Shown here one piece after another: positions 1-7,778 of a DNA stretch of 64,000 nt. This DNA is from JAHEGP01 sp963792875 (GTDB lineage: Bacteria > Pseudomonadota > Gammaproteobacteria > Pseudomonadales > JAHEGP01), in the NCBI GenBank assembly GCA_963792875.1, contig CAWBXV010000006.1:248001-312000 (forward strand). The letters run 5' to 3'. Position numbers and translations under genes: made by a program. Below the pieces are notes generated by a model. That model did not search any database. It saw nothing but the letters and a program-made list of their open reading frames with translations, and had not been told where the DNA came from. Within the stretch, counting starts at the first letter, position 1. Each line of letters begins with the position of its first letter.

Positions 1-379
1 CCGCCGGCGGCAGGTCGGAGGCGCCGCGACAGCGATGCAGGCAGATGGCGTTGCGCACGCTGTCGCGTTGCAGGGGTTTGGCCAGCTGATCGAGGGCGTC
101 GGTCGCCGCCTTGGTCATATCGAAGCCGATGCTCGAGGCCGCCGTCAGAAAGATGGGCCGCGCGCCGACCAGTTGCCCGTGCTGACCGGCGACCGCCAGT
201 TCGCTCAGGGCGGAAAAGTAATCGCCTTGATGATAGTCATACAGCGCAGTGCGGTAGGCCAGGTCGGCCGGGCTTGCCGGCAGTTGGCCGGCAGCGGCAG
301 GGGCTGCGACCGCCGCCAGGGTGGCGGCTGCCAGGCTGACCCTTGCGGTGAGCAGGCGTCGCTGGCAGCGGGGGGGCAT
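1..379 (-). CDS. secreted protein of unknown function, cut by the window edge
   Basis: Only the first ~126 codons are present; the 3' part lies beyond position 1. The start ATG (377-379) is followed by a basic n-region and an Ala-rich hydrophobic stretch ending near Ala-Ala-Gly, a convincing Sec signal peptide. The mature part begins with a run reading ALYDYHQGDYFSALSEL, which looks like one helical TPR-type repeat; a periplasmic TPR protein is a reasonable guess but not provable from this fragment. It starts 11 bp after the stop of the upstream gene (391-939) on the same strand, so the two are probably co-transcribed and may act together in the envelope. I do not recognise a named family. 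Confidence 0.6.
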   Translation of the reverse strand, partial: MPPRCQRRLLTARVSLAAATLAAVAAPAAAGQLPASPADLAYRTALYDYHQGDYFSALSELAVAGQHGQLVGARPIFLTAASSIGFDMTKAATDALDQLAKPLQRDSVRNAICLHRCRGASDLPPA

Positions 380-390
380 CGCCGCGGCTG

Positions 391-939
391 TCACAGCGCC
401 CACTCGGCGATGCGCAGCTGCGGTTGGCTGCCGGCGTTCACAATCTGCAGGATCAGCAGCGTCGGGTTGCTGTGCTTCAGCACGCTGATGGACGCCTCGC
501 CCTCCCAGGTCTGGCCTCCAGGCCCTTTGGCCTTGAAGCGGGCCTGCACCGCATGCCTGCCCCTGCTCAGATTGCCGAGGTGGAAGCGCTGGACCCCACC
601 CTGGCCCAGCGCATACTGCTGCGCCGGGTTATAGCGCGACAGGGAGACGACGGTCTGATCGACCCATAGGGAGACCTCTTCGATGTTCACCCTGCGTTCA
701 ACGTCGACGGCGAGAAATACCGCGAATCGCGCCTGGGAGGGATGGCGCAGCTCGCGGTCGAAGGTGGTCATATCGCGGTCGAGGCTTAGTACGTCCTCTT
801 TCAGCTGCTCGACTTCCTGGTCCAGAGACTGCCGTGTCGCGGGCTCGCCATGGCTGGCCGCGGCGAAGGACAGGCAGCACAGCGCCGCGAGCGACACTGC
901 TGGTGAGCGGCCCGGCAGATGCAGGCTCCATTTGGTCAT
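391..939 (-). CDS. exported protein of unknown function (182 aa)
   Basis: The N-terminus has a basic segment and a hydrophobic core ending near Ala-Ala-Ala-Ser-His-Gly, consistent with a cleaved signal peptide. Residues ~38-60 are heptad-like and charged (LDQEVEQLKEDVLSLD), probably a short coiled coil. The remainder is beta-rich and has no motif I can name. It lies just upstream of the truncated signal-peptide protein at 1-379 (11-bp gap) and is probably the first gene of that transcript, with the promoter inside 940-1294. The conserved pairing would suggest an envelope complex, but that is inference. Confidence 0.65.
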   Translation of the reverse strand: MTKWSLHLPGRSPAVSLAALCCLSFAAASHGEPATRQSLDQEVEQLKEDVLSLDRDMTTFDRELRHPSQARFAVFLAVDVERRVNIEEVSLWVDQTVVSLSRYNPAQQYALGQGGVQRFHLGNLSRGRHAVQARFKAKGPGGQTWEGEASISVLKHSNPTLLILQIVNAGSQPQLRIAEWAL

Positions 940-1294
940 TCAATCACTGCCCTCTCGCCGGGAGTGAGGCCTGAGCCTGCACCAGGCTGGCGTTGCGCTG
1001 CTGACAAGACGGTTAAAATTGTCGGTCAGCATAGGCGAACGGTGCTTTGTCTTCACAGGCAGCAATCCACAGTTTTCGCGTGATCTTTCACGCGGCCGAT
1101 AATACTGTCGGCGCAATCTCATGACTGGCTAATCTACTTCATACAGCAGGGCGCAATGCACTAATGATAGCCGGTGATGAATTGTGCCGGAAAGGTATTC
1201 GCTTTTTGGCTGGCGATGGCTTTGCCGCCATGTACAAATGGTATCGTGCAAAGTATAAAGAAGGGCATTGTCAGCGCTGATAGCGGGAAATACT
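940..1294. other. gene-free divergent intergenic region
   Basis: This 355-bp stretch separates the minus-strand envelope pair from the plus-strand luciferase-like gene and must hold both promoters. Short frames here look like noise. The clearest structure is an inverted repeat at 1077-1094, followed by an AT-rich GATAAT-like segment near 1098-1106. A TATAAA-like hexamer lies near 1253. I cannot assign a convincing -35 to either gene. Confidence 0.5.
1077..1094. promoter_or_regulatory. 7-bp inverted repeat, candidate operator
   Basis: CGCGTGA and TCACGCG are perfect complements separated by TCTT, with a GATAAT-like hexamer directly beyond. The position, about 138 bp upstream of the 391-939 gene and 200 bp upstream of the oxidoreductase, fits an operator in a divergent promoter region. 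No poly-T tract follows on either strand, so it does not look like a terminator. Confidence 0.35.
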
Positions 1295-2335
1295 ATGAAA
1301 CTGGGTCTGATGCTAGGCTATTCCGGCAAGCACATCCGCTTGCCGATGGAGATGATTCAGGCGGCGGAGTCGATGGGTTACGACTCGGTGTGGACGTCCG
1401 AGGCCTACGGTTCCGATGCGGTGACGCCGGCGACGTGGATCCTGGCCAGAACCGAGCGCATCAAGGTGGGCACCTGCATCATGCAGATTCCCGCCAGGAC
1501 GCCGGCGATGACGGCGATGACGGCGATGACGCTCAGCGAGCTGTCCGGTAACCGCTTCATCCTCGGCCTCGGCGCGTCCGGTCCGCAGGTCGTCGAGGGC
1601 TGGCACGGGGTGCCCTATTCCAAGCCGGTGACCCGTACGCGCGAGTATGTCGAGATCCTGCGCAAGATCATGTCCCGCGCCGCGCCGGTCGAGTACGACG
1701 GCGAGTTGTACCAGCTGCCCACGCGGGCGGCGGGCAGCACCGGCCTGGGCAAGCCCCTCAAGTCCATCATGCAGGCCAACCCCGACATCCCCATCTATAC
1801 CGCGTCCATCACGCCGGCGGGGCTCACCTGTGCAGGGCAGGTCGCCGATGGCGTCTTCCCGATCTTCATGAGTCCCGAGAAATATTCCGTCATCGGGCAG
1901 CATATCGACAAGGGCTTCGCGCTGGCGGGAGGCGCTAAGTCGCTGCGCGATTTCGACGTGGCGCCGGGCGTGTCGGTCGTGCTCGGCGACGATCTCGAGG
2001 CCTGCCGTGCGCCGCTGCGGCAGTTTCTCGCCCTCTACATCGGCGGCATGGGGGCCAAGGGCAGGAACTTTTACACCAGCTACGCGGCAGCAATGGGGTA
2101 TGAGGAAGACGCGCAGCGCATTCAGGACCTCTACCTCGGCGGCGACAAGGCCGCCGCCATGGCGGCGGTGCCGGCTGCGCTCATCGACGAGGTCGCCCTG
2201 ATCGGGCCGGCGGAACGCATCCGGGAGCGGGCCCAGGCCTGGCGCGCGGCGGCGGCGCGGGGAGAGGTGGGCACGCTGCTGCTGGGGGTCATGCAGCCGG
2301 AGGTGCTGCCCCTGCTGGCCGACATCTTCCTGTAG
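1295..2335 (+). CDS. LLM-class (luciferase-like) flavin/F420-type oxidoreductase
   Basis: The 346-aa product has the bacterial-luciferase-like TIM barrel: MKLGLMLGYSG at the N-terminus, YDSVWTSEAYGSDAVTP near 30-50, then RIKVGTCIMQIPARTPAM and the glycine-rich FILGLGASGPQVVEGW typical of the family annotated as F420-dependent (Rv3520c-like). I start at ATG 1295, since MKLGLML is the usual family start; an in-frame TTG at 1268 would add nine residues. Whether the cofactor is F420 or FMN cannot be read here, and no F420 biosynthesis gene is in the window. It converges on the FAD dehydrogenase with a 4-bp gap, so there is no room for a terminator between them. Confidence 0.85.
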   Translation: MKLGLMLGYSGKHIRLPMEMIQAAESMGYDSVWTSEAYGSDAVTPATWILARTERIKVGTCIMQIPARTPAMTAMTAMTLSELSGNRFILGLGASGPQVVEGWHGVPYSKPVTRTREYVEILRKIMSRAAPVEYDGELYQLPTRAAGSTGLGKPLKSIMQANPDIPIYTASITPAGLTCAGQVADGVFPIFMSPEKYSVIGQHIDKGFALAGGAKSLRDFDVAPGVSVVLGDDLEACRAPLRQFLALYIGGMGAKGRNFYTSYAAAMGYEEDAQRIQDLYLGGDKAAAMAAVPAALIDEVALIGPAERIRERAQAWRAAAARGEVGTLLLGVMQPEVLPLLADIFL

Positions 2336-2339
2336 TCCG

Positions 2340-3707
2340 CTACGCTGCGGGGATCACTTTGCCGGGGTTGAGCAGGTCGTGGGGGTCCAGCGCAGCCTTG
2401 ATGGCGCGCATCATGGCGATCTCTTCCGGTGACCGGCAATAGTGCAGGTAGTCGCGCCTGGCCAGGCCGATGCCGTGTTCGCCGGAGATCGAGCCACCGA
2501 GTTCGGTCAGGCCTGAGTAGACCCTGTCGCTGATGGCATGGTGGTCGCGGTGTTCGCCTGAACTGATCGCCAGGTGCAGGTTGCCGTCGCCGAGGTGGCC
2601 GAAGACGGCCATGCGCAGCGCCGGCCAGCGCTGCCTCAGCGCGTGCTCCAGGGCGTCGACGTACCGCTCCATGGCGTCGATGGGGAGGCTGACGTCGTAG
2701 TTGAAAACCGGCCGCCAGGCGAGGTAGGCCGCGGTATTCTCCCGGATGGCCCAGAGGCGCTCGCGCTCGCGCCCGGATCGCGCCACCACCGCTGCCAGCG
2801 CGTGGCCTTCCTCCATCAGCCCGCTGAGCAGGTCCTCGAACGCGGCCTGATCGCGCGGCTCGTCGTTGCCCATGGACTCGATCAGTACATAGTAGGGATG
2901 GTGCGCGGGCAGCGGCGGGGCGGCGCCGCCGCTGGCCAGCGCATAGTACGACTGCCACATGGCTTCGAATGCGCTGAGGCGGCCTTCCAGGCGGCGTTCG
3001 GCGGCCTGCAGCAGGTGCGTCATCGCAGCGAACGATCCGGCCGCTACCAGCGCGGTCTGGCAGAAGTGCTGCGGCGTGCTCAGCTTCAGCACGGCGCGGG
3101 TGACGATGCCCAGCGTGCCCTCGCTGCCGATGAACCACTGTTTGAGGTCATAGCCGGCGTTGTTCTTGGTGACCCGGCTCATGCAGTCGATCACCCGGCC
3201 GTCGGCCAGGACCGCTTCCAGTCCCAGGACCAGATTGCGCGTCATGCCGAAGCGCATGACCCGGTGGCCGCCGGCGTTGGTGGCGATACAGCCGCCGATG
3301 GTGGCGCTGCCGCGGGCGCCGAAATCCAGCGGCAACAGCAGGCTGGCGCTGTGTGCGGCCTGCTGCGCCGCCTGCAGGATGACGCCGCTCTGCACGGTGA
3401 GCGTTCGCCCGAGCGGGTCGATGCCCTCGATCCGGCGCATGCGCTCGAGCGAAATGGCCACTTCCCGCGGGCCGGCCACGCAGCCGTCCGAGCGCCCCGT
3501 GCGCCCCCCCTGTGCGACCACCGGTTGTCGCGCCTGATGGCACAGGCGCATGATGTGGGACAGCTCCGCCGTGCTGGCCGGGCGCAGGATGGCGGCCGCC
3601 TCACACGGACCGCTGCCCCAGGCCGCGGTGCGCGCTCGCACGTCCGCGCCGGTCAGCAGGCCGCCGTCACCTAACACCTGGGCGCATCGTCGCAGCAAAC
3701 TTTCCAT
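2340..3707 (-). CDS. FAD-binding 2-hydroxyacid oxidase/dehydrogenase (GlcD/DLD family)
   Basis: The 455-aa protein has the PCMH-type FAD domain: VVAQGGRTGRSDG near residues 65-75, LPLDFGARGSATIGGCIATNAGG near 125-145 and FGMTRNLVLGLEAVLADG, then the C-terminal FAD-oxidase domain with FGHLGDGNLHLAI and SISGEHGIG, the usual metal/substrate-binding segments of D-lactate, glycolate and D-2-hydroxyglutarate dehydrogenases. It probably oxidises a D-2-hydroxyacid; the substrate cannot be assigned. ATG 3707 is chosen because MESLLRRC fits the family start; a GTG at 3734 would add nine residues. A 14-bp palindrome (TGATTGATGAATCA, 3720-3733) lies just upstream of the chosen start. Confidence 0.88.
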   Translation of the reverse strand: MESLLRRCAQVLGDGGLLTGADVRARTAAWGSGPCEAAAILRPASTAELSHIMRLCHQARQPVVAQGGRTGRSDGCVAGPREVAISLERMRRIEGIDPLGRTLTVQSGVILQAAQQAAHSASLLLPLDFGARGSATIGGCIATNAGGHRVMRFGMTRNLVLGLEAVLADGRVIDCMSRVTKNNAGYDLKQWFIGSEGTLGIVTRAVLKLSTPQHFCQTALVAAGSFAAMTHLLQAAERRLEGRLSAFEAMWQSYYALASGGAAPPLPAHHPYYVLIESMGNDEPRDQAAFEDLLSGLMEEGHALAAVVARSGRERERLWAIRENTAAYLAWRPVFNYDVSLPIDAMERYVDALEHALRQRWPALRMAVFGHLGDGNLHLAISSGEHRDHHAISDRVYSGLTELGGSISGEHGIGLARRDYLHYCRSPEEIAMMRAIKAALDPHDLLNPGKVIPAA

Positions 3708-3982
3708 CTCTGGCTGCCCTGATTGATGAATCACCGTTCGAGCCGCGAGGCCGCTGTGCGATGGTACACCCGCAGCGCGCGAAGTTCAGCACCGCTGCGC
3801 GTCATGGGTGTGCTGTCATGCCGAGAAACAGTTGCTAAGTGGTGATGATATTGGCACTATTTGTGGCAATTGCCGTCGCAGTGGGGAATTGCGTGGCGTG
3901 GTGCTGAGCGGGTGGTCATCGCCGATGTCTCGGCTTTTGCGCTCAGCTCTTTTTTGGAGTAAATCTTTACCGGGAGAATCCG

Positions 3983-4540
3983 ATGGCAAAAGCCAAAAAG
4001 TCAGGCGCTAAATCAGAGAGCAAATCTTTGACCGCCTATCTGGAAGACATCAAGTTCGGCAGTCTGTCCATTGAGGACGTGGTGCAGGGGAGCACCAAGA
4101 ACCTCGAGGCCATCGCCGATGCCAATCGCGCCATCATTGATGGCTATACCGATCTGGCCAAAAGGCAGTATGAGATGCTCAAGGAGTTCATCGAGCAGAT
4201 CAAGGAACTCGCGGGTGATGACGCCGAACTCTCGGACAAGTTCAAGGCCATCCTGGACACCGCGAAAAAGGACGTGCAGGACCTGCAGAAGATCGCCAGC
4301 GGCACCAACTCGCAGGCACAGGATATTCTCAAGAAGCGCACCCGGGCGAACCTCGACGCCTGGAAAAAGGTGATCGAAGAAGCCAAGACCCGCTTCAGCA
4401 AAGCGGACAGTAAGGCCGCAAAGCGCGCACCAGCCGGCGCTGCCGCCAAGAAGGCCCCTGCCACAAAAGCGCCCGCTAAGAAGGCGCCCGCTAGGAAGGC
4501 ACCGGCCAGCACGGCTGCCAAGAGCGCAGAGCAGAAGTAG
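3983..4540 (+). CDS. phasin-family PHA granule protein with Ala/Lys/Pro tail
   Basis: Residues ~15-135 of this 185-aa protein are amphipathic helices (LTAYLEDIKFGSLSIEDV, then LEAIADANRAIIDGYTDLAKRQ) like phasins, which coat polyhydroxyalkanoate granules. The last ~45 residues are a low-complexity tail of KAPA/KKAPA repeats resembling histone H1 and the tail of PhaF, which binds DNA and helps segregate granules. A good ribosome site (GGGAG) precedes ATG 3983. It is monocistronic and followed by a strong hairpin. It differs in helical sequence from the two phasins at 13.4-14.4 kb. The tail's DNA binding is inference from composition. Confidence 0.82.
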   Translation: MAKAKKSGAKSESKSLTAYLEDIKFGSLSIEDVVQGSTKNLEAIADANRAIIDGYTDLAKRQYEMLKEFIEQIKELAGDDAELSDKFKAILDTAKKDVQDLQKIASGTNSQAQDILKKRTRANLDAWKKVIEEAKTRFSKADSKAAKRAPAGAAAKKAPATKAPAKKAPARKAPASTAAKSAEQK

Positions 4541-4551
4541 ATATCTCCCGG

Positions 4552-4577
4552 CCCCGCCGCGCACCGCCGCGGCGGGG
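4552..4577 (+). terminator. strong GC hairpin after the phasin gene
   Basis: CCCCGCCGCG (4552-4561) pairs perfectly with CGCGGCGGGG (4568-4577) around a 6-nt loop, 11 bp after the phasin stop. No U-tract follows, so it may end transcription weakly or protect the 3' end of an abundant mRNA. Confidence 0.55.
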
Positions 4578-4784
4578 GTCAACACTCCATCCTTGCGGTT
4601 GGGTTGTCCTGGGTGTGCTCGTCACCCGCTCGGCGCGCGTGCAGTCTGTGCGCTTGCCCCGGTGAGGCGCCTGCGGGCATTGCAAGCCCTCGCCCGCTGC
4701 TTGCGCTCTGCGCCGATCTCTCGGTGTCTGAGCATAGCGCTACTGTCCCTGGCGATCCGCAGCCCGGTTCCCGAGGTTCCTCCG

Positions 4785-6521
4785 GTGAAATCAAAAAAAG
4801 TGTGCCAGCTCGCATGGGCGCTGCTCCTGGTGGCGGCATTCGCCTCGGCGCGGGAGGCGGTCGAGGCGCCGATCTTCGATATGGAGGCGCCGTTCCACCC
4901 GGTGGTGTCCCGCGGCGGCATGGTGGTATCGCAGGAGCGGCTGGCCAGCGAGGTGGGCAGCCGCATCCTGAGTGAGGGCGGCAACGCCATCGATGCCGCG
5001 GTCGCAACCGGCTTTGCGCTGGCGGTGACCTTTCCCCAGGCCGGCAATATCGGCGGGGGAGGCTTCATGCTCATACACCTGGCTCGGGAGCGGCGCACGG
5101 TCGCTGTCGACTACCGGGAGCTGGCGCCGCAGGCGGCCCATCGTGACGTGTTCCTGGATGAATCCGGGCAGGTGGTCACGGCGCGGTCGCAGTTTCACCT
5201 GCAGGCCGCCGGCGTTCCCGGCACTGTGGCGGGCTTGTGCCATGTGCTGCGCAGCTACGGCACGATGACGCTGGCGCAGGTGCTGGCGCCGGCGATCGAA
5301 CTGGCCCGGAAGGGTATCGTGGTCACCGATACGCTGGTGCAGGCGCTGGCCTGGCGCGCAGAGCAGCTGCGCAGTGACCCCGCGTCCGCCGGCTACTTCT
5401 ATCACGCCGATGGGGGGGCGCTCCAGGTAGGCGAAGTCTGGCGGCAGCGCGATCTCGCCTGGAGCCTCAAGCAGATCGCGCGCCATGGCGAGCAGGCGTT
5501 CTACCAAGGCGCTGTCGCCCGGAAACTGGTCGATGCCATGGTGCAGGGCGGGGGGCTCATCACCCTCGATGACCTGGCCGGCTATCGGGTCGTCGAGCGC
5601 GAACCGGTGCGCGGCACCTATCGGGGCTACGATGTCGTGTCGATGCCGCCGCCATCGTCAGGCGGCGTGCACCTGATACAGATGCTCAATATGCTGGAAA
5701 CCTGGGACCTGGCGGCGCTGGAGCACAACAGTGCGGCGTATATTCATCGCGTCGCCGCGGCCATGCAGCGCGCCTATGCCGATCGCAGCCGGTTTCTCGG
5801 CGATCCCGACTTCGTGGACGTGCCGGTTGCGCGGCTGACGGACAAGCGCTACGCGGCGGCCCTGGCGCGCTCCGTCGACCTCAATCGCAGCACCCCGTCG
5901 GCGGCGATTGCGCCGGGTATCCTGCTGCCGGAGGAGAGCCCCCAGACGACGCACTTCAGTGTCTGGGATCGCCACGGCAACGTCGTCAGCAATACCTATA
6001 CCCTCAATTTCTCTTTCGGCAGCGGTATCTCCGTACCGGGTGCGGGCTTTCTGCTGAACAATGAAATGGACGACTTTTCCGCCAAGCCGGGGGTGCCCAA
6101 TGCGTATGGACTGCTGGGCGCGGAAGCGAACAGCGTGGCGCCGCGCAAGCGACCGCTGTCGTCGATGACGCCGACCATCGTGCTCAGGGGCGGGCAGCCG
6201 CTGCTGGCCACCGGCAGCCCCGGGGGCAGTACCATCATCAACGTGGTGCTGCAGGAAATCCTCAACGTCATCGATTTCAAGATGAACGTCGCCGAGGCCA
6301 CCGCGGCCCCGCGGTTTCATCATCAGTGGCTGCCCGACAGCCTTATTCTGGAGCCTGGCATCAGCCCCGACACGCGGGCACTGCTGCGTCAGATGGGCTA
6401 TCAGGTCGCGCCCATGCCTCGCCTGCTCGGCAAGCTCCAGAGCATCGAGGCCAGAGGCGGGATTCTGTTCGGCAGCAGCGATAACCGCTGGCCCGACAGC
6501 GGGGTGGCGGTGTCGCAGTGA
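4785..6521 (+). CDS. ggt: gamma-glutamyltranspeptidase (glutathione hydrolase)
   Basis: The enzyme cleaves or transfers the gamma-glutamyl group of glutathione in the periplasm and matures by self-cleavage into large and small subunits. From GTG 4785 the protein is 578 aa with a signal peptide (VKSKKVCQLAWALLLVAAFASA). Hallmarks are GGNAIDAAVATGFALAVTFP, GNIGGGGFM and the cleavage site TTHFSV, where Thr388 should be the nucleophile (Thr391 in E. coli). PLSSMTPTIV and GSPGGSTI of the small subunit are intact. The frame stays open upstream to 4593, but that extension lacks a secretory start; GAGG precedes the GTG. It is monocistronic. Confidence 0.95.
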   Translation: MKSKKVCQLAWALLLVAAFASAREAVEAPIFDMEAPFHPVVSRGGMVVSQERLASEVGSRILSEGGNAIDAAVATGFALAVTFPQAGNIGGGGFMLIHLARERRTVAVDYRELAPQAAHRDVFLDESGQVVTARSQFHLQAAGVPGTVAGLCHVLRSYGTMTLAQVLAPAIELARKGIVVTDTLVQALAWRAEQLRSDPASAGYFYHADGGALQVGEVWRQRDLAWSLKQIARHGEQAFYQGAVARKLVDAMVQGGGLITLDDLAGYRVVEREPVRGTYRGYDVVSMPPPSSGGVHLIQMLNMLETWDLAALEHNSAAYIHRVAAAMQRAYADRSRFLGDPDFVDVPVARLTDKRYAAALARSVDLNRSTPSAAIAPGILLPEESPQTTHFSVWDRHGNVVSNTYTLNFSFGSGISVPGAGFLLNNEMDDFSAKPGVPNAYGLLGAEANSVAPRKRPLSSMTPTIVLRGGQPLLATGSPGGSTIINVVLQEILNVIDFKMNVAEATAAPRFHHQWLPDSLILEPGISPDTRALLRQMGYQVAPMPRLLGKLQSIEARGGILFGSSDNRWPDSGVAVSQ

Positions 6522-6859
6522 CCGCCGCGTCGCCCGTCGGTGCGGGCTGAGAGCACTCCGGCGCGTGCCCGCCCGACCCGACCCTCACAAAGCAAGCGCC
6601 GCCACTGGCATTAATGCATTTCTCCGTTGACGCCGATGTGGCATGTTGCCTGTGATGAGGTGCCGATATCCGCCAGTCGCATGATCGCGCCCTTGGGGAA
6701 ATTGTCGCAATGAAATTGTCGCAATGAAGCTGTCGCAGTGACGCTGTCACAGTGAAACTGTAGCAGCAGCCAGGTCGCTCCCGCCTCGCATCTGAGGTGG
6801 TGGTGTGCGGGCCAGGGTGCGCACAGCTTCAATGGTCAGCGTGAAGAGGGGGCGTGGTC
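6522..6859. other. gene-free region with tandem repeats
   Basis: This 338-bp stretch between ggt and the hydrolase has no convincing gene. It contains a 10-bp palindrome GCATTAATGC near 6609 and a run of five 14-bp direct repeats (6698-6767), described separately. Short minus-strand frames across the repeats are simply repeat translations. The promoter for the downstream hydrolase should lie here. Confidence 0.6.
6698..6767. repeat. five tandem 14-bp repeats, iteron-like
   Basis: Units start at 6698, 6712, 6726, 6740 and 6754. The first two are identical (GAAATTGTCGCAAT); the next are GAAGCTGTCGCAGT, GACGCTGTCACAGT and GAAACTGTAGCAGC, so divergence increases downstream. Each of the first two units has the small palindromic core TTGTCGCAA. 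The array ends 92 bp before the hydrolase start. It is not in a reading frame, so protein-repeat selection cannot explain it. A multi-site operator or replication slippage are the options. Confidence 0.85.
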
Positions 6860-7639
6860 ATGGCGCGACTGTTGTTGACGGGCCTGGAATTGCCGCGGGC
6901 GGTTTGCGAAATGGGGGCGCTGCTGCCCAGCGGGGCCCTGCTGCTGCGCGCCGGGCGAGGTGGCGAGGGGCAGCCGGTCATGTGCCTGCCGGGGTTTGGC
7001 GCCGGAGACAGTTCCACCGTCATTCTGCGCAGGTTTCTGCGCCGCTGGGGCTATGACAGCCGGCCCTGGGGGCAGGGTCAGCATCTCAATCCCGCCGAGG
7101 CGAGAAGTTTCGATGACGTCAGGCGCAGCTTCGACCGGCGCCGCAGGGATCTGGAGGTTGAGCTGCGCGGCGTAGTCGAGGGGTCGGGGCAGAAGGTGTC
7201 GCTGATCGGTTGGAGTCTGGGGGGCATTCTGGCGCGCTGGTTCGCCTCCCATCACCCGGAACTGGTGCGCCAGGTTATCACGCTCGGCACACCCTTCGGC
7301 GATCCGCGGGCGGTGGTGGTCTACCCGCTGATGCAGCGCATCCACGGCAAGCCAATGGGCGAGCGCGAACTGGATGAGTGGCTGGCCATGTGCAGGGCGC
7401 CGCTCAGCAGCGACATACCGCTCAGCATCATCTACAGTCGCAGTGATGGCTTCGTGGCGCCGCATATCGCCACCGATGTGCAGAATTCTCACATCGAGAA
7501 TATCCACATCCACAGCAGTCACGTCGGCTTGACGGTCAATCCCTTGTCGCTGTTCGTGATCGCCGACCGCCTCGCTCAACCGCAGCTGCGCTGGCAGCCG
7601 TTCGCGCGCCGGGGCTGGCGGGAGCTGGTGTTCAGTTGA
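6860..7639 (+). CDS. alpha/beta hydrolase (lipase/esterase-like)
   Basis: This 259-aa protein has an alpha/beta-hydrolase core: LPGFGAGDSS near the oxyanion hole, nucleophile Ser119 in GWSLGG, a likely acid Asp in YSRSDGF and a likely His in SSHVGLTVNP. No signal peptide is seen, so it is probably cytoplasmic; the substrate is unknown. A GAGGGGG site lies seven bases before ATG 6860, which decides against GTG 6854. It is clearly paralogous to the gene at 47545-48366, sharing the order GWSLGG, then HxGLTVNP, then WQPF. Upstream lie the 14-bp repeats. PHA or lipid turnover is possible given the phasins in the window, but unproven. Confidence 0.82.
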   Translation: MARLLLTGLELPRAVCEMGALLPSGALLLRAGRGGEGQPVMCLPGFGAGDSSTVILRRFLRRWGYDSRPWGQGQHLNPAEARSFDDVRRSFDRRRRDLEVELRGVVEGSGQKVSLIGWSLGGILARWFASHHPELVRQVITLGTPFGDPRAVVVYPLMQRIHGKPMGERELDEWLAMCRAPLSSDIPLSIIYSRSDGFVAPHIATDVQNSHIENIHIHSSHVGLTVNPLSLFVIADRLAQPQLRWQPFARRGWRELVFS

Positions 7640-7726
7640 GAGCCCGCGCCGCCTTGCTCTGATGTGGCGGGGTCCATCAGGCGCCGCCGCAATGGCGGTT
7701 GCGCCAGGGGGATGGCCCGGTACCGA

Positions 7727-7740
7727 GGTAATCGATTACC
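7727..7740. promoter_or_regulatory. perfect 14-bp palindrome before the CoA-transferase gene
   Basis: GGTAATCGATTACC is its own reverse complement and lies 38 bp before the CoA-transferase ATG. AT-rich, perfectly symmetric and in a short promoter region, it looks like an operator for a dimeric regulator. The regulator is unknown; the only TetR protein in the window is the PhaD-like one. Confidence 0.5.
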
Positions 7741-7778
7741 ATTGCGCTCATGACGGTTGCTTTGATCTGGCTTGCAGG

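Noticed and set aside
1505..1530. 9-bp repeats in the oxidoreductase gene (GATGACGGC)
   Set aside because: They encode the alanine/methionine/threonine run normal for this family (PAMTAMTAMT), so coding sequence explains them.
4430..4510. Lys/Ala/Pro DNA repeats in the phasin gene
   Set aside because: Low-complexity codon repeats are expected for a histone-like tail; not a separate repeat element.
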